NCBI GenBank assembly: GCA_001586965.3
Contig: LUCW03001850.1
Span: forward strand, 1 to 23,043
Source: Sphaeroforma sirkka
Taxonomy: Eukaryota; Opisthokonta; Ichthyosporea; Ichthyophonida
Length of the DNA stretch: 23,043 nt
Reading direction: 5' to 3'
The translations under genes were made by a program, and so were the position numbers. Below are positions 8,089-17,900 of the stretch, in pieces. The notes beneath the pieces are model-generated. The model worked only from the letters and a program-made list of their open reading frames with translations, was not told the origin of the DNA and searched no databases. Every line of letters begins with the position of its first letter. Within the stretch, counting starts at the first letter, position 1.

Positions 8089-8307
8089 TGGTGGCTATAG
8101 ATCATTTTTTCGAGGATGATGTGGTGTTGGCCATACACACCGGAAGAGAAGAATACTGAAGGGGTATTAGAGTTTGTTCAACAACAAGTTTTGCCTTGGG
8201 GTACGCCTAAGAAGGTAGTGATGGATGAGGGTGGTCCGTTCATTTCAGTAGATGTGAAAAGTTTCTGGATAGAGAGGTGCGGAGTGCCATTACGTGTCAG
8301 TAAATAG
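8088..8307 (+). pseudogene. Element 2 integrase core, middle part
   Basis: Two frames share this stretch. Bases 8088-8159 read VVAIDHFFEDDVVLAIHTG, which fits the strand after the first catalytic Asp. From about 8160 to 8307 another frame reads GVLEFVQQQVLPWGTPKKVV then MDEGGPF, where the Asp (about 8224) stands at the second catalytic position. Consensus here would be Asp-Asn-Gly-Ser, but the sequence reads Asp-Glu-Gly-Gly-Pro. At least two frame changes are needed to read through. It ends at a stop 8305-8307. Confidence 0.65.
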
Positions 8308-8662
8308 GCATCAGTGCAATTGCAGGGCAAAGAGGGTCTTGCGTACGATTGTGGATTGGCTTGCTAAGAGTTTACCGGTTGGAAAAGAAACTTTATGGCC
8401 AGCATATATATATTCAGTTATGTTGGCGTATAATGCGACAGTGAATTCGGCCACGAATATCAGCCCTTACTATCATGTTACGGGCTGGCATTATACGGGG
8501 CAGGTTGATAGAGTAATTCAGGTCAAGTTGCTAGAGGTGTTAGGTTCTGAGCTTCTGAGTGAAGCTGCTGTGCGAGACAGATCGATAGCTATTAGAGATG
8601 AAGTAGCGAAGGATGTGCAGGCAAAGGCGGCAAACAAGAATAGAAAGGAGGCACCAGATTGA
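8294..8662 (+). pseudogene. Element 2 integrase core end, third catalytic residue altered
   Basis: The frame starts with CNCRAKRVLRTIVDWLA, equivalent to the helix that normally carries the catalytic Glu. Here the Glu position is Lys (AAG at 8330-8332, one base from GAG). The helical sequence LWPAYIYSVMLAYNATVNSATNISPYYHVTG is the typical block after the DDE core. The frame ends at TGA 8660-8662. The next piece continues in exactly the same frame, so this is a single nonsense codon rather than a shift. Confidence 0.75.
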
Positions 8663-9097
8663 CAGCCGGGGCAGTTGGTTTGGTATACTGGTAGGCCGAA
8701 GGATGATAAGTTGGTGAAAACTTATGTAGTGCGAGGTACGATTGTTATGAGGGAACACTTACAAGGGATGTACAAGGTCAGAATTAAAGGGAAGGTTAAG
8801 TCAGTGCATGTGGATCAGCTTAAGGTGAGGTTAGAGGATCCGAAGCATGAGGCCAGTATTAGGGTGCGTAGAAGGGAAGATTGTTTGATCTGGCTCTATA
8901 ATTATACTGGTGAAGGGGCAGCTCGTGTTGCGGAACTTGATGAACTGGTGGCAGCAATGCGATCAATGAAGATGGGGAGGACTTGGTTATATGCCATGAA
9001 TTCAGTCTTTGGCATATATGTTGATACGATTGTTAATGCGGCGAAGCGAGGTGAGGGTAAGGGTGTGGTAGACGATACTTTGTGGATTTGGCTATGA
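8663..9097 (+). pseudogene. Element 2 integrase C-terminal SH3-like domain and extension
   Basis: Directly after the TGA the same frame gives PGQLVWYTGRP and later YKVRIKGKVKSVHVDQLKV. These are the two signature strands of the integrase C-terminal SH3-like domain (about 8668-8835), which binds DNA. The expected Gly-Pro-Tyr/Phe between them is not recognisable. The extension after about 8880 has no known domain. The frame stops at 9095-9097, and the polyprotein end is found one frame over from about 9082. Confidence 0.7.
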
Positions 9098-9204
9098 AGG
9101 ATCACTTCGATAAGAACAGATGGAACAAGTTGAAAATGTTCTTTCAGGTTGAGAGGGATCCGGGTTTGCGGAAGAAGCAGTTGAGTAAATGGTTGAATAA
9201 ATGA
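9082..9204 (+). pseudogene. Element 2 pol terminal tail
   Basis: In the +2 frame relative to the preceding piece, an open stretch reads as a charged, helix-like tail: AMKDHFDKNRWNKLKMFFQ, then LRKKQLSKWLNK. It stops at TGA 9202-9204, about 26 bases before the purine tract. Its position just before the polypurine tract, and its composition, suggest the end of pol. There is no domain to confirm it. Confidence 0.4.
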
Positions 9205-9229
9205 ACTCGACACCAATGTCTTGTTCATT

Positions 9230-9236
9230 GGGGAGG
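9230..9236 (+). promoter_or_regulatory. Probable polypurine tract and LTR start of element 2
   Basis: GGGGAGG (9230-9236) is immediately followed by TGTAATATTAACC, a TG start as expected for a 3' LTR. It lies 26 bases after the end of the last pol frame. Plus-strand DNA synthesis of LTR elements is primed at such a tract. The LTR's far end could not be found. Confidence 0.5.
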
Positions 9237-9752
9237 TGTAATATTAACCGTATTTATCTCTGATTTAAAACAATGCTGGTATTTTAAGTACCGAACTTTC
9301 GGGTGATGTTCCTGGGCGTTATTAAGAGTGTGAGAACTTCTAAGCTAATCGAGAGAGAGAGGGGGGGGGGGGGGGGTGGGGAAAGTGCTTCATACAGACA
9401 AATAAATGCATTATAAATACATAACACCCAGCACCTATTTAGTTCAATTAGCACTTCTTGACAATTACCATACACTAATCGACAATATGTTTTCCGCCGT
9501 CACCAACTTTCATTCTTCTGACAGCAACGTCAGGAAAATCTGTGACAGCACCTTCAACTACGTATGTACGATATCGCTTTCTCAGATGTCAGTCTGAAAT
9601 AGTCAAACATAGACTGACTGTGGTATTCAAGACTGAGAGGTAGTTTTATCTTGTAGTTGAATCATATACAAATTTAAAGATTGGTGTTACATTCACGATC
9701 ACAAGTTAATGTATGCGTATAAAACTTATATATGCATATTTTAGTACTATTG

Positions 9753-9753
<1 letters not shown>
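9237..9753. other. Non-coding stretch, probably LTR remnant of element 2 plus unassigned DNA
   Basis: It starts with the presumed LTR beginning at 9237. It contains (GA)5 at 9351-9360 and a run of sixteen G at 9361-9376 followed by TGGGG. A short open frame at 9406-9597 (63 codons) has no recognisable feature and is likely chance. No terminal CA, inverted repeat or second LTR copy was seen, so the LTR length is open. Confidence 0.4.
9351..9381 (+). repeat. (GA)5 followed by a G16 homopolymer
   Basis: Five GA dinucleotides run straight into sixteen G, one T and four G. Such a tract could fold as a G-quadruplex on the plus strand. Its length is also likely to be unreliable in assembly. Confidence 0.9.
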
Positions 9754-9798
<45 letters not shown>

Positions 9799-9840
9799 TT
9801 ATACTACATATTCGTGTACACACACACACACACACACACA

Positions 9841-9904
<64 letters not shown>
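9754..9904. repeat. Compound microsatellite (TA)n - (CA)n - (AT)n
   Basis: An uninterrupted TA run (9754-9797) is followed by a short spacer, a CA run (9818-9842) and a second AT run (9845-9904). Open frames here encode only Ile-Tyr or Thr-His repeats and are not genes. Confidence 0.95.
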
Positions 9905-9916
<12 letters not shown>

Positions 9917-10144
9917 GCATTATGTTATTGTATGCATACATGCCAGAGTACAAACATAATATGAGGACATATATATATATATATATATACATATATATAC
10001 ATATATATATATATATACATCAATATATATATAAGGTTTTTTGTATTTTATGTATTATATATATTTATGTATGTATATATACATATTGATCACTGCACAC
10101 ACACACACGCACACACACACACATCAATATCATCATCAATAATC

Positions 10145-10191
<47 letters not shown>

Positions 10192-10244
10192 CATACGTAT
10201 ATTGTATGCATACATACCAGAGTACAAACATAATATGAAATATG

Positions 10245-10303
<59 letters not shown>

Positions 10304-10409
10304 TTTGTATTTATTTTTATTATATATTATATGTATATGTATATTGATATTGATACATACACACACACACACACACACACATACGCACATACACACACAC
10401 ACACACACG

Positions 10410-10440
<31 letters not shown>
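9905..10440. repeat. Duplicated compound microsatellite block, period about 275 bases
   Basis: A spacer reading TGTATGCATACAT then CCAGAGTACAAACATAATATG occurs at about 9929-9965 and again at about 10204-10240 with few changes. Each copy is followed by an AT run, a T-rich bridge ending ATTGAT, and an AC run (about 10097-10122 and 10357-10420). The whole compound unit has therefore been tandemly duplicated. Confidence 0.8.
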
Positions 10441-11032
10441 GTATATAATTGTAAATGTATATGTATAAATTCTCACTGTCATCGTACTTACTCGTCACTT
10501 CTTGACGTACAGTCAATCTTTCGGTCAGTCTATCTTCTATCGTATGCGTGACGTGTTGTTTGACAAATTTGGTGCCCTATTCGTTCAAATTGAACTATAT
10601 ATACATACGTTTGTATTCCAATGGTTGCGGTAAATTTCAAGTCGATGCAGAATCCCGTTCTCGCGTGTTGTGGAAAAATCAAGCACTTGCTCGTGTTTGA
10701 AACACACAATATATGACGGAAATGGATGCTCACGCATACGCACACGCACATGTATGGCGATTGATATATGTCCAAACCAGTTATGCTCCTGAGGCTTTCA
10801 TTGATAACTTTGTCGGTCTTAAATTGCACAAAAACAATAATGTCTGCAATTGTCTTCGCGTTTTGGCAGGAAACCCTGTTATTTGGTGCATTCATACACA
10901 CACAAACAAACAAAACGTATGTAGTAAAATTTGTCGTCTCTGCATGTTCTAATACATCTATTCTATATTATTGTTCGTGTCTGCTTGTTTACACGTTAAT
11001 ATTGTTTTTATTCATAATTCCGCCCCTCACAG
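10441..11032. other. Unassigned DNA, probably intron upstream of the EF-hand exon
   Basis: This is non-repetitive sequence of mixed composition ending in a pyrimidine-rich tract and CACAG at 11028-11032, a good splice acceptor for the exon that follows. Short open frames on both strands (for example 10530-10913 minus and 10713-10952 plus) carry no recognised motif. The upstream exons of the EF-hand gene were not found here. Confidence 0.4.
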
Positions 11033-11165
11033 TTTGACAAGGACAACAGTGGGAAACTGGACAATTCTGAGCTAGATGCTGCGCTGGCTATGGAGACGAC
11101 TAAGATTCCCGGGTGCCCCACTCTACCCGCCTCTGTGTCTAAGGGCATCATGGCTACGATCGACA
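11033..11165 (+). CDS. EF-hand protein, penultimate exon
   Basis: The exon starts after the acceptor CACAG and opens in frame with FDKDNSGKLDNSEL, a textbook EF-hand loop. In its 12 positions, Asp1, Asp3, Ser5, Gly6, Leu8, Asp9 and Glu12 are all in place, so it should bind calcium. About 30 residues follow, including a Cys/Pro-containing insert (IPGCPTLP). The exon ends ...ATID plus one base at a GTAAGA donor (11166). The first half of the first EF-hand (its incoming helix) must lie in an upstream exon that is not seen. The next exon joins in phase and completes a second EF-hand. The product is therefore the C-terminal part of a calcium-binding protein; no kinase or other domain is visible, so the family (calmodulin-like, kinase tail or other) stays open. 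Confidence 0.75.
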
Positions 11166-11585
11166 GTAAGACTATGTTTCTAGATAGTAGTATCCTGTAC
11201 CGCAAGTTTCTTCGTTTAGATAATGATGTACATGACAGTACGTATCTGTTCTCAGATATGATTTGTATGCGGGCCTCTTTGTCACTAGTTCGGGGTTTTA
11301 CGGATTTCGGCCTTTGGCTTTAGATTCTCGGCTGGAGTGTTGCGTGGATCCCCTACAGGCACTATAAAGAACATTAACTTGACTAGACATACTTGTGGTG
11401 ACTAAGTCTGTTTATGATACGATAAACAAGGTAACAGTGTGATCTCTACCACAGTATTGGGTAGATACGCCTACCTACAGATATACCTATAATCACGTAC
11501 GCACAGTCTTTCCTTTTGTCGTTCTTTTATTCCGTTTTAGTATAACATGATCTACTCATCTCTTCGTTTCCTGTATCCGTCACAG
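11166..11585 (+). other. Intron of the EF-hand gene
   Basis: This 420-base intron starts GTAAGA and ends in a T-rich region and CACAG. It interrupts a codon after its first base and splits the second EF-hand loop right after its first residue. The open frame of the preceding exon runs on into it to 11323 by chance. Confidence 0.65.
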
Positions 11586-11695
11586 TCAACAAGGAGGGCA
11601 GTTGCACCAAGCACGATTTCTACGAGTTCGCAAAGCAATATCTGCAACAAGCGAGAAAGCACGAGTCTGTTGCGGAACAAAAAAAGCGTATATAA
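11586..11695 (+). CDS. EF-hand protein, last exon
   Basis: Joined to the previous exon, the split codon becomes Ile. The loop then runs Asp-Ile-Asn-Lys-Glu-Gly, then SCTKHDF: positions 1 Asp, 3 Asn, 5 Glu and 6 Gly fit. Position 8 is Cys rather than Ile/Leu/Val, and position 12 is Asp instead of Glu, so calcium affinity may be low. [13 protein letters not shown] follows as the outgoing helix, and a short charged tail ends at TAA 11693-11695. The coding length (two bases plus 36 codons) fits a terminal exon. All three frames meet a stop before the donor-like AGGTGAGT at about 11723-11730, so that site, if used, would be in the 3' untranslated region. Confidence 0.7.
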
Positions 11696-11803
11696 TCGAT
11701 ACTGCATGAGACAAATCTTCCTGTAGGTGAGTTGCATTGCCACTTTCCCCTGCTATTACTAGAAATTGCAGCCCTCGACTGTCAAAAAAAACAGACTGAC
11801 CTA

Positions 11804-12200
<397 letters not shown>

Positions 12201-12310
12201 TATATACATACATACACATACATGCATGCAATACATACATACATATATACATATACATAAACATATACATATGCCAATACATATACATATGCATGCACAC
12301 ACATTTTTTA

Positions 12311-12356
<46 letters not shown>

Positions 12357-12385
12357 TAGTCATAAATATATATATATATATATAT
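12201..12385. repeat. ATAC/ACAT-type and (AT)n microsatellite
   Basis: Imperfect repeats of ACAT/ATAC with ATGCATGC interruptions (12205-12305) lead into an AT run at about 12313-12352 and a shorter one to 12385. Open frames on either strand only encode Tyr/Ile/His/Met repeats. Confidence 0.9.
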
Positions 12386-12485
12386 TTTATACAGACACAA
12401 AAAACACACGCTCGATGCGACTTGGCACTCGATTGCACAATAGGCAGCTAATATGTGTCCACCGACGTGGACTTTTTTTTTTTGA
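12386..12485. other. Unique spacer before the minisatellite
   Basis: About 85 bases of non-repetitive sequence, including GCTCGATGCGACTTGGCAC, end in eleven T (12473-12483). The 26-base array begins directly after. Nothing coding is seen. Confidence 0.6.
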
Positions 12486-12612
12486 GTATATACAGGTATT
12501 TCTTTTTCGTATGTATATACAGGTATATCTGTCGGTATGTACATACAGGAATTTCTGTTCGTGTGTATATACAGGTATTTCTGTTCGTATGTATATACAG
12601 ATATTTCTGTTC

Positions 12613-12850
12613 GTGTGTATATACAGGTAGGTATCTTTGAGCGTGTGTATATACAGGTATTCGGTTCGTATATATGTAAAGGTATTTCGGATCGTATGTA
12701 TATGCAGGTATTCCTGTTCGTGTGTAAAGACAGATAGTTCTGTTCGTATGTATATACAAATATTTCTGTTCGTGTGTATATACAGGTATTTCTGTTCGTG
12801 TGTATATACAGGTATTCGGATCGTATGTATGTACAGGTTTTTCGGATCGT
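12613..12850. repeat. Segmental duplication copy 1 inside subarray A
   Basis: A run of diverged units (GGTATCTTTGAGCG, ATTCGGTTCGTATATATG, TTTCGGATCG, GTGTAAAGACAGATAG) appears here and again at about 14115-14300 in the same order. The offset is 1502 bases, or 1498 before a 4-base GGTA insertion. Confidence 0.85.
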
Positions 12851-13528
12851 ATTTTTATATAGGTATATCTGTTCGTGTGTATATACAGATATTTCCGTTC
12901 GTATGTATATACAGATATTTCTGTTCGTGTGTATATACAGGTATTTCTGTTCATGTGTATATATAGGTAATTCTGTTCGTATGTATATACAGGTATTTCT
13001 GTTCGTGTGTATATACAGGTATTTCTGTTCGTGTGTATATACAGATATTTCTGTTCGTATGTATATACAGGTATTTCTGTTCGTGTGTATAGACAGATAA
13101 TTCTGTTCGTTTGTGTATACAGATATTTCTGTTCGTGTGTATATACAGATATTTCTGTTCGTATGTATATACAGGTATTTCTGTTCGTATGTATATACAG
13201 ATATTTCTGTTCGTGTGTATAAACAGATATTTCTGTTCGTATGTATATACAGGTATTTCTGTTCGTATGTATATACAGGTATTTCTGATCATGTGTATAT
13301 ACAGGTATTTCTGTTTGTATGTATTTACAGATATTTCTGTTCGTGTGTATATACAGGTATTTCTGTTCGTATGTATATACAGATATTTCTGTACGTATGT
13401 ATATACAAATATTTCTGTTGTGTGTGTGTATATACAGGTATTTCTGTTCGTATGTATATACAGATATTTCTGTTCGTATGTATATACAAATATTTCTGTT
13501 CGTATGTATATACAGATATTTCTGTTCG

Positions 13529-13760
13529 TGTGTATATAATGTTTATATACAGTTATTTCTGTTCGTTTGTATACACTAATATTTCTGTTCGTGTGTATGT
13601 ACAGGTATTTCTGTTCGTGTGTATATACAGATATTTCTGTTCGTATGTATATACAGGTATTTCTGTTCGTGTGCATATACATATATTTCTGTTCATATGT
13701 ATATACAGGTATTTCTGTTCATGTGTATATACAGGTATTTCTGTTCGTGTGTATATACAG
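13529..13760. repeat. Second duplicated segment in subarray A (source copy)
   Basis: Landmark units AATGTTTATATACAGTTATT and GTTTGTATACACTAATATTT, followed by GTGCATATACATATATTT, appear here. They reappear in the same order at 14580-14800, an offset of about 1051 bases. Confidence 0.8.
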
Positions 13761-14114
13761 GTATTTCTGTTCGTATGTATATACAGATATTTCTGTTCAT
13801 GTGTATATACAGGTATTTATGTTCGTATGTATTTACAGATATTTCTGTTCGTGTGTATATACAGGTATTTCTGTTCGTATGTATTTACAGATATTTCTGA
13901 TCGTGTGTATATACAGGTATTTCTGTTCGTATGTATTAACAGATATTTCTGTTCATGTGTATATACAGGTATTTCTGTTCGTATGTATATACAGGTATTT
14001 CTGATCATGTGTATATACAGGTATTTCTGTTCGTATGTATTCACAGATATTTCTGTTCGTGTGTATATAGGTATATTTCTGTTCGTATGTATATACAGAT
14101 ATTTCTGTTCGTGT

Positions 14115-14300
14115 GTATATACAGGTAGGTAGGTATCTTTGAGCGTGTGTATATACAGGTATTCGGTTCGTATATATGTAAAGGTATTTCGGATCGTATG
14201 TATATGCAGGTATTCCTGTTCGTGTGTAAAGACAGATAGTTCTGTTCGTATGTATATACAAATATTTCTGTTCGTGTGTATATACAGGTATTTCTGTTCG
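14115..14300. repeat. Segmental duplication copy 2 inside subarray A
   Basis: This copy matches 12613-12800 almost base for base, apart from an extra GGTA at its left end. Downstream it switches to a copy of other array segments rather than continuing the same source. Confidence 0.85.
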
Positions 14301-14579
14301 TATGTATATACAGGTATTTCTGATCATGTGTATATACAGGTATTTTCTGTATGTATGTATTCACAGATATTTCTGTTCGTGTGTATATGCAGATATTTCT
14401 GTTCGTATGTATATACAGATATTTCTGTTCACAGATATTTCTGTTCATGTGTATATACAGGTATTTCTGTTCGTGTGCATATACAGATATTTCTGTTCAT
14501 GTGTATATACAGGTATTTCTGTTCGTATGTATATACAGATATTTCTGTTCGTATGTATATACAGATATTTCTGTTCGTG

Positions 14580-14800
14580 TGTATATATAATGTTTATATA
14601 CTGTTATTTGTGTTCGTTTGTATACACTAATATTTCTGTTCGTGTGTGTGTATGTACAGGTATTTCTGTTCGTGTGTAAATACAGATATTTCTGTTCGTA
14701 TGTATATACAGGTATTTCTGTTCGTGTGCATATATATACATATATTTTCTGTTCATATGTATATACAGGTATTTCTGTTCATGTGTATATACAGGTATTT
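14580..14800. repeat. Second duplicated segment in subarray A (derived copy)
   Basis: This copy of 13529-13760 has small expansions (extra GT and AT dinucleotides in the GTGTGTGTATG and GCATATATATAC units) and a few substitutions (CTGTTATTTGTG). It sits just before the change to subarray B. Confidence 0.8.
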
Positions 14801-14914
14801 CTGTTCGTGTGTATATACAGATATATTTCTGTTCGTGTGTATATACATTATTTTTCTGTTCGTGTGTGTATATACAGATATTTCTGTTCGTGCATATATA
14901 TACAGATATTTCTG

Positions 14915-17900
14915 TTAGTGTGTATTTACAGATATTTCTGTTCGTATGTATTTACAGATATTTCTGTTCGTGTGTATTTACAGATATTTCTGTTCGTATG
15001 TATTTACAGATATTTCTGTTAGTGTGTATTTACAGATATTTCTGTTCGTGTGTATATATACAGATATTTCTGTTAGTGTGTATTTTACAGATATTTCTGT
15101 TCGTGTGTATATACAGATATTTCTGTTCGTGTGTATATACAGATATTTCTGTTCGTGTGCATTTACAGATATTTCTGTTCGGTATGTATTTACAGATATT
15201 TCTGTTCGTATGTATTTACAGATATTTCTGTTTGTGTGTATTTACAGATATTTCTGTTCGTATGTATTTACAGATATTTCTGTTCGTGTGTATTTACAGA
15301 TATTTCTGTTCGTATGTATTTTTACAGATATTTCTGTGTGTGTGTATTTTACAGATATTTCTGTTCGTGTGTGTATATACAGATATTTCTGTTAGTGTGT
15401 ATTTACAGATATTTCTGTTCGTGTGTATATTACAGATATTTCTGTTCGTGTGTATATACAGATATTTCTGTTAGTGTGTATTTACAGATATTTCTGTTCG
15501 TATGTATTTACAGATATTTCTGTTCGTGTGTATTTACAGATATTTCTGTTTGTGTGTATTTACAGATATTTCTGTTCGTGTGTATATACAGATATTTCTG
15601 TTCGTGTGTATATACAGATATTTCTGTTAGTGTGTATTTACAGATATTTCTGTTCGTGTGTATATACAGATATTTCTGTTCGTGTGTATATACAGATATT
15701 TCTGTTAGTGTGTATTTACAGATATTTCTGTTCGTATGTATTTACAGATATTTCTGTTCGTATGTATTTACAGATATTTCTGTTCGTGTGTATATACAGA
15801 TATTTCTGTTCGTGTATATATACAGATATTTCTGTTCGTGATATATATATACGATTATTCTGTTGTTATGTATGTATTTACAGATATTTCTGTTCGTGTG
15901 TATTTACAGATATTTCTGTTCGTATGTATTTACAGATATTTCTGTTAGTGTGTATTTACAGATATTTCTGTTCGTGTGTATATACAGATATTTCTGTTCG
16001 TGTGTATTTTACAGATATTTTCTGTTCGTGTGTATTATACAGATATTTCTGTTCTCGTGTGTATATACAGATATTTCTGTTAGTGTGTATTTACAGATAT
16101 TTCTGTTCGTATGTATTTACAGATATTTCTGTTCGTGTGTATTTACAGATATTTCTGTTGTGTATGTATTTACAGATATTTCTGTTAGTGTGTATATACA
16201 GATATTTCTGTTCGTGTGTATATACAGATATTTCTGTTCGTGTGTATATTTACAGATATTTCTGTTCGTGTGTATATACAGATATTTCTGTTCGTGTGTA
16301 TATCACAGATATTTCTGTTAGTGTGTATTTACAGATATTTCTGTTCGTGTGTATTATACAGATATTTCTGTTCGTGTGTATTTACAGATATTTCTGTTGT
16401 GTGTGTGTATTTACAGATATTTCTGTTCGTGTGTATATACAGATATTTCTGTTCGTGTGTATATACAGATATTTCTGTTAGTGTGTATTTACAGATATTT
16501 CTGTTTGTGTGTATTTACAGATATTTCTGTTCGTACATATACAGATATTTCTGTTTGTGTGTATTTACAGATATTTCTGTTCGTATGTATTTACAGATAT
16601 TTCTGTTCTGTATGTATTTACAGATATTTCTGTTAGTGCATTACACAGATATTTCTGTTAGTGCATTTCATTTACAGATATTTCTGTTCGTGTGTATTTA
16701 CAGATATTTCTGTTCGTGTGTATATACAGATATTTCTGTTAGTGTGTGTATATACAGATATTTCTGTTCGTGTGTATTTACAGATATTTCTGTTAGTGTG
16801 TATTTACAGATATTTCTGTTCGTGTGTATTACAGATATTTCTGTTAGTGTGTATATACAGATATTTCTGTTAGTGTGTATTTACAGAGATATTTTTCTGT
16901 TTGTATGTATTTACAGATATCTCTGTTCGTATGTATTTACAGATATTTCTGTTGTGTGTATTTACAGATATTTCTGTTGTGTGTATATACAGATATTTCT
17001 GTTCGTGTGTGTATTTTACAGATATTTCTGTTCGTGTGTATTTACAGATATTTCTGTTCGTGTGTATTTACAGATATTTCTGTTTGTGTGTATTTACAGA
17101 TATTTCTGTTCGTGTGTATTTACAGATATTTCTGTTCGTGTGTATTTACAGATATTTCTGTTCGTGTGTATTTACAGATATTTCTGTTCGTGTGTATATA
17201 CACAGATATTTCTGTTAGTGTGTATTTTACAGATATTTCTGTTCGTATGTATTTACAGATATTTCTGTTCGTATGTATTTACAGATATTTTCTGTTGCGT
17301 ATCATTTACAGATATTCTGTTCAGTATGTATTTACAGATATTTCTGTTAGTGTGTATTTACAGATATTTCTGTTCGTGTGTATTTACAGATATTTCTGTT
17401 CGTATGTATTTACAGATATTTCTGTTAGTGTGTATTATTTACAGATATTTCTGTTCGTGTGTATTTACAGATATTTTCTGTTAGTGTGTATTTACAGATA
17501 TTTCTGTTCGTGTGTATTTTACAGATATTTCTGTTCGTGTGTATTTACAGATATTTCTGTTAGTGTGTGTATTTACAGATATTTCTGTTCGTGTGTATTT
17601 ACAGATATTTCTGTTAGTGTGCATGTATTTACAGATATTTCTGTTCGTGTGTATTTACAGATATTTCTGTTCGTGTGTATTTACAGATATTTCTGTTCGT
17701 GTGCATATACAGATATTTCTGTTAGTGTGTATTTACAGATATTTCTGTTCGTATGTATTTACAGATATGTTCGTGTGCATATTTACAGATATTTCTGTTA
17801 GTGTGTATTTACAGATATTTTCTGTTCGTGTGTATTTACAGATATTTCTGTTCGTGTGTATTTACAGATATTTCTGTTAGTGTGTATTTACAGATATTTC

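Larger units (their letters stand above)
7738..9236 (+). mobile_element. 3' part of a second Ty3/gypsy-like element (element 2), decayed
   Basis: Plus-strand pieces encode an integrase zinc domain, a degraded DDE core, an SH3-like C-terminal domain and a pol tail. A purine tract and a TGTAAT motif, which look like the start of a 3' LTR, come next. Everything upstream of integrase is missing: the fragment begins abruptly where the repeat of element 1 stops. The protein sequence differs clearly from that of element 1, so it is another family. Several frameshifts, an in-frame TGA and a substituted catalytic Glu show it is dead. Confidence 0.75.
12486..14820. repeat. Minisatellite subarray A (ACAGGTATTT / ACAGATATTT mixed, TATATACAG)
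   Basis: Units here mostly carry GTATATACAG, and many have GGTATTT after CA. Tails are TTCGTGT, TTCGTAT and TTCATGT; the TTAG tail is not seen. Diverged units (TTCGGATCG, TATATGTAAAGG, AATGTTTATATAC) act as landmarks and recur at fixed distances, showing internal duplication. The minus strand is also largely open here. Confidence 0.85.

Noticed and set aside
9406..9597. 63-codon plus-strand open frame in unassigned DNA
   Set aside because: It is short, with no motif and no splice or promoter context. A chance frame is likely.
10530..10913. 127-codon minus-strand open frame upstream of the EF-hand exon
   Set aside because: It includes a Cys-Val repeat from a CA-rich tract and has no domain. 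It overlaps the presumed intron on the opposite strand.
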